Source: Mesorhizobium sp. CA8 (GTDB taxonomy: Bacteria; Pseudomonadota; Alphaproteobacteria; Rhizobiales; Rhizobiaceae). Taken from it: a DNA stretch of 64,000 nt. Of the stretch, positions 61,001 through 64,000 are shown piece by piece. Each line of letters begins with the position of its first letter. Positions within the stretch are counted from its first letter, which is position 1. A program made the position numbers and the translations under genes. Below the pieces are notes generated by a model that was not told the DNA's origin, made no database searches, and saw only the letters and a list, made by a program, of their open reading frames with translations. The stretch is from NCBI RefSeq assembly GCF_020164955.1, contig NZ_JAIUHG010000016.1:62001-126000 (forward strand). The letters run 5' to 3'.

Positions 61001-62526
61001 TCGCCTCTCGGATATCGTTTGCTCTCTTCGAGATTGTCGAGATTCATGTGATTGCGCATGTAGCGTTCCGACGCCTTCTGCAGGGGTTGGAACTCCCATG
61101 GGTAGTAGGCGCCGTTGCGCAGCGCCGGGTAGACGACCCAGCGGCGCGCCTGGCTTTCGCGCACGGCGGCGTCGAAGCTCGCCATGTTCCAGCGCGTGCG
61201 GACCTTGTCCATGAAGGACGAGACCAGATCTGCGTAAGCTGGATCGGCGGCGAGATTGTCGAGCTCACGCGGATCGGCTGCGAGGTCGAAGAGCTGCGGC
61301 GGATCGAGCTCGCAATGGACGAATTTGTATTTGCCCTCGCGGATCGCCACCATCGGCGCGTAGGAGCCTTCGGCCGCATATTCCATCAGCACCGGCGCCG
61401 AACGCTCCGTGCCGCCGGCAAGCGGCAGCAGCGATTGGCCGTCCGTCCATGGCGCTATCGCGCTCATATCGATGCCGGCGAGGTCGCAGAGCGTCGGCGC
61501 CACGTCGAGATTGGAAACAGGCGCCCCGATCAGCCCGGCCTTGATGCCGTTGCCGGCCATCATCAAGGGCACCCGCGCAGAGCCCTCGTAAAAGCACATC
61601 TTGAACCACAGGCCGCGCTCGCCCAGCATGTCGCCGTGGTCGGAGCAGAACAGCACGATCGTGTCGTCCAGCATGCGCGTGCGCTCCATCACCGACAGCA
61701 ATTCGCCGACCTTGTCGTCGAGATAGGAGATGTTGGCGAAATAGCCGCGGCGCGAGCGGCGCACCTGTTCCGGCGTGATGTCGAAACTGTCGTAGTCGGA
61801 TGCCTTGTAGAGCCGCTTTGAATGCGGATCTTGGCTGTCGTAGGGGATGAAGCCCACCTCCGGTTCCAGCGCCGGGCAGTCCTCGTAAAGGTCCCAGTAT
61901 TTGCGCCGCGCGACATAGGGATCGTGCGGATGGGTGAAGGAGACGGTCAGGCACCAGGGGCGCCGGTCGGCGTCATCTGATACACGCGCGAACTCGTAGA
62001 GCTTCTGCGTCGCATGGAAGGCGACCTCGTCGTCATATTCCATCTGATTGGTGATCTCGGCGACGCCGGCGCCGGTCACCGAACCCAGATTGTGGTACCA
62101 CCAGTCGATGCGCTCGCCGGGCTTGCGGTAGTCCGGCGTCCAGCCGAAATCGGCGGGATAAATGTCGGTGGTGAGCCGCTCTTCGAAACCGTGCAACTGG
62201 TCGGGGCCGACGAAATGCATCTTGCCGGAAAGCACCGTGTGATAACCGGCGCTGCGCAGATGATGCGCGTAGGTGGGGATCGAGGAGGCGAACTCGGCGG
62301 CGTTGTCATAGACCTGCGTGCGCGACGGCAATTGCCCGCTCATGAACGAGGCGCGGCCCGGTGCGCAAAGCGGCGAGGCGGTGTAGTTGTTGGCGAAACG
62401 CGCCGAGCGCACGGCAAGCGCCTTCAGATGCGGCGCATGCAGGAATTCGGCCGGGCCGTCCGGGAAGAGCGTGCCGTTGAGCTGATCGACCATGACGATC
62501 AGGAGGTTGGGTCGCCGGGTGGTCAA
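60997..62526 (-). CDS. betC: Choline-sulfatase
   Basis: 509 residues, alkaline-phosphatase-superfamily sulfatase. Formylglycine signature CAPGR with Cys54, metal residues in MVDQLNG and FCSDHGDMLGERG, and a BetC-type C-terminus ending ESKRYPRGE. It hydrolyses choline-O-sulfate to choline and sulfate in the cytoplasm. The start overlaps the betI stop (ATGA). Confidence 0.93.
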   Translation of the reverse strand: MTTRRPNLLIVMVDQLNGTLFPDGPAEFLHAPHLKALAVRSARFANNYTASPLCAPGRASFMSGQLPSRTQVYDNAAEFASSIPTYAHHLRSAGYHTVLSGKMHFVGPDQLHGFEERLTTDIYPADFGWTPDYRKPGERIDWWYHNLGSVTGAGVAEITNQMEYDDEVAFHATQKLYEFARVSDDADRRPWCLTVSFTHPHDPYVARRKYWDLYEDCPALEPEVGFIPYDSQDPHSKRLYKASDYDSFDITPEQVRRSRRGYFANISYLDDKVGELLSVMERTRMLDDTIVLFCSDHGDMLGERGLWFKMCFYEGSARVPLMMAGNGIKAGLIGAPVSNLDVAPTLCDLAGIDMSAIAPWTDGQSLLPLAGGTERSAPVLMEYAAEGSYAPMVAIREGKYKFVHCELDPPQLFDLAADPRELDNLAADPAYADLVSSFMDKVRTRWNMASFDAAVRESQARRWVVYPALRNGAYYPWEFQPLQKASERYMRNHMNLDNLEESKRYPRGE

Positions 62527-63113
62527 GGCAGGCTCCGTCCATTGAGCTTGGTTTCGAGATAGTCCTCGACGAGCGCGATTGCGGTCTGCGCGTCGGGCAC
62601 GCCGTCTTTCAGCGCGCGGCGGATGTAGAGCCCGTCGATCAGCGCCGCGGTCGCTTCGGCCACGCGGTCGGCCTCGGCTCGTGGCAGGATGCCGGTCAGC
62701 CCGCTCATCAGGTTCGAATTGAGCCGCCGCGCATAGATGCGCAGCAGCCGCCGCAGCTCAGTCGATTTCTGCGCCTCGACATAGAAGGCGAGCCAGGCCG
62801 CGATGATCTGAGGCTGGAACTGGTCGTCGGAAAAGCTGACTGCGACGACGGCCGAGACGCGCTGGCGCGGCGTGGCTGCAAGGCTGAACGCGCGTCTGGT
62901 GTCGGTGTTGAGCTCGGCGAGGATGTGCCGCATCGTCGCGAACAGCAATTCGTCCTTGGCGCCGAAATAGTGATGCGCCAGTGCCGACGACACGCCGGCG
63001 CGGCCGGCGATCTCCGACATCGTCACGTCCAGCGATCCGCGTTCGCCGATCGCCGAGATCGTCGCGTCGATCAGCGCCTTGCGGCGCACTGGCTCCATTC
63101 CGATTTTCGGCAT
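62523..63113 (-). CDS. betI: TetR-family repressor of the bet operon
   Basis: 196 residues from ATG 63113 (MPKIGMEPVRRKALIDATI), the canonical BetI start; a TTG at 63137 would add eight residues. The helix-turn-helix is SEIAGRAGVSSALAHHYFG. The C-terminal ligand domain has FSDDQFQPQIIAAWLAFYVEA. BetI represses choline-to-betaine genes and is released by choline in enteric bacteria and rhizobia. First gene of the leftward operon; its likely operator is at 63149-63162. Confidence 0.92.
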   Translation of the reverse strand: MPKIGMEPVRRKALIDATISAIGERGSLDVTMSEIAGRAGVSSALAHHYFGAKDELLFATMRHILAELNTDTRRAFSLAATPRQRVSAVVAVSFSDDQFQPQIIAAWLAFYVEAQKSTELRRLLRIYARRLNSNLMSGLTGILPRAEADRVAEATAALIDGLYIRRALKDGVPDAQTAIALVEDYLETKLNGRSLP

Positions 63114-63148
63114 TTCAGGGGTCCGGTTTCGAGCCAAGGGTATTTTTT

Positions 63149-63162
63149 ATTGACGCGTCAAT
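63149..63162. promoter_or_regulatory. BetI operator candidate
   Basis: ATTGACGCGTCAAT is a perfect 14-base palindrome, flanked by T-runs and A-runs that extend the symmetry (63143-63170), 36 bases upstream of betI. It resembles the TTGA-centre-TCAA type of BetI sites. Confidence 0.65.
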
Positions 63163-63301
63163 CAATAAAAATCGGCGCGGGATCAACCGATCGTGTCGTG
63201 CTGGCCCACGAGATGAGGGCTGGAAAACGGTTCATTGTTGAACAATATTGAATCACGTGCCGCGAAGGATCGTGCTAGGCTGCGGCCAGATGGAGGTTGC
63301 C

Positions 63302-64000
63302 ATGACTGCATGCATCGTCGGCTGGGCGCATTCGCGCTTCGGCAAGCTCGAAGGTGAGACGCTGGAGGGCCTGATCACCAAGGTTTCCGTCGAGGCGCTC
63401 GACCACGCCGGCATCGGCCCGGACGATGTCGACGAGATCGTGCTTGGCCATTTCAACGCCGGCTTCTCGCCGCAGGATTTTACCGCGAGCCTCGTGCTGC
63501 AAGCCGATGACCGGCTGCGCTTCAAGCCGGCGACGCGCGTCGAGAACGCCTGCGCCACCGGCTCGGCCGCCGTCCGTCAGGGTATCCGCGCCATCGACGC
63601 CAATGCGGCCCGCATCGTGCTGGTGGTCGGCGCCGAGCAGATGACGACCACGCCTGGTCCCGAGATCGGCAAGAACCTCCTCAAGGCCTCCTACCTGCCG
63701 GAAGAGGGCGACACGCCGGCAGGCTTTGCCGGAGTCTTCGGCAAGATCGCGCAGGCCTATTTCCAGCGCTATGGTGACCAGTCGGATGCGCTGGCAATGA
63801 TCGCGGCCAAGAACCACAAAAACGGCGTCGACAATCCCTACGCCCAGATGCGCAAGGATTTCGGCTATGAGTTCTGCCGCCAGGAAAGCGAGAAGAACCC
63901 GTTTGTCGCCGGTCCACTGAAGCGCACCGACTGCTCGCTGGTCTCGGATGGCGCGGCCGCGCTTGTGCTCACCGACACCGCAACGGCGCTCAAGATGCGC
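63302..64000 (+). CDS. Acetyl-CoA acetyltransferase / thiolase (3' end outside window)
   Basis: 233 codons are visible with no stop before the window end. GGAGG stands five bases before the ATG at 63302. It begins MTACIVGWAHSRFGKLEGE, the nucleophilic Cys84 lies in ENACATGSAA, and SLVSDGAAALVLTD precedes the edge, as in the thiolase-like SCP2-thiolase group. The second catalytic Cys and GHPxGxxG motif would be beyond the window. Divergent from betI, it could share regulation through the palindrome at 63149. Substrate unknown. Confidence 0.85.
   Translation, partial: MTACIVGWAHSRFGKLEGETLEGLITKVSVEALDHAGIGPDDVDEIVLGHFNAGFSPQDFTASLVLQADDRLRFKPATRVENACATGSAAVRQGIRAIDANAARIVLVVGAEQMTTTPGPEIGKNLLKASYLPEEGDTPAGFAGVFGKIAQAYFQRYGDQSDALAMIAAKNHKNGVDNPYAQMRKDFGYEFCRQESEKNPFVAGPLKRTDCSLVSDGAAALVLTDTATALKMR

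Overview
The window looks like chromosome of a high-GC alphaproteobacterium of the Rhizobiales, most like Mesorhizobium. The reasons are the gene set (frc fructose transporter, bet operon with choline sulfatase, fused CysN-CysC, glgP-B-C-A-pgm-glgX order, a DUF982 protein), frequent GTG starts, tightly overlapping operons and rhizobial-type nested palindromic repeats. The genus is inferred from protein families; no marker gene is present. I see no phage, transposase, plasmid or CRISPR features.

Left third (1-16.6 kb): a surface-polysaccharide (O-antigen-like) locus. It opens with the 3' part of a giant WbsX-GT4-GT2 glycosyltransferase. Next come a PAPS-type sulfotransferase and a minus-strand overlapping operon that makes and attaches a 3-amino-sugar (DegT aminotransferase, GtrB-like transferase, WxcM-like acetyltransferase/ketoisomerase, GtrA flippase, GtrII-like membrane transferase). 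A Wzm/Wzt ABC exporter follows, then a set suited to starting and finishing the chain: FlaA1-type 4,6-dehydratase, GT2, phosphoglycosyl transferase, SDR reductase and an O-antigen ligase/polymerase. Roughly the first 10.4 kb uses visibly more A/T in its codons than the rest. cysD-cysNC-cysQ (17-20.7 kb) makes, and clears the by-product of, the sulfate donor PAPS, which fits the nearby sulfotransferase.

Middle (20.7-46 kb): carbohydrate metabolism. There is a DUF982 protein, an amylo-alpha-1,6-glucosidase with a GT4 partner, a second sugar aminotransferase, and a divergent fructose locus. In that locus frcR, a RbsD/FucU mutarotase and frcK run left, frcBCA runs right, and a long operator palindrome lies between them. 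A seven-gene glycogen operon follows: glgP, glgB, glgC, glgA, pgm, glgX and a GH13 alpha-glucosidase. The glgC/glgA gap carries tandem hairpins derived from the 3' end of glgC, and glgX is preceded by a large inverted repeat.

Right (46-64 kb): a TadE/TadG-like pair, an oppA-oppB-oppC-oppDF peptide importer, a small lipoprotein, tRNA-Pro(CGG), and a fused mannose-1-phosphate guanylyltransferase/AGE-type isomerase. Then comes an osmoprotectant operon reading leftward (betI-betC-PLP dehydratase-betA-betB) behind a perfect BetI-type palindrome. The window ends in a divergent thiolase that runs off the edge.

The strongest candidates for something little described are the non-phage gtr/amino-sugar decoration operon next to a sulfation pathway, the tandem hairpins between glgC and glgA with a compensatory base-pair series, and the PLP dehydratase embedded in the bet operon.
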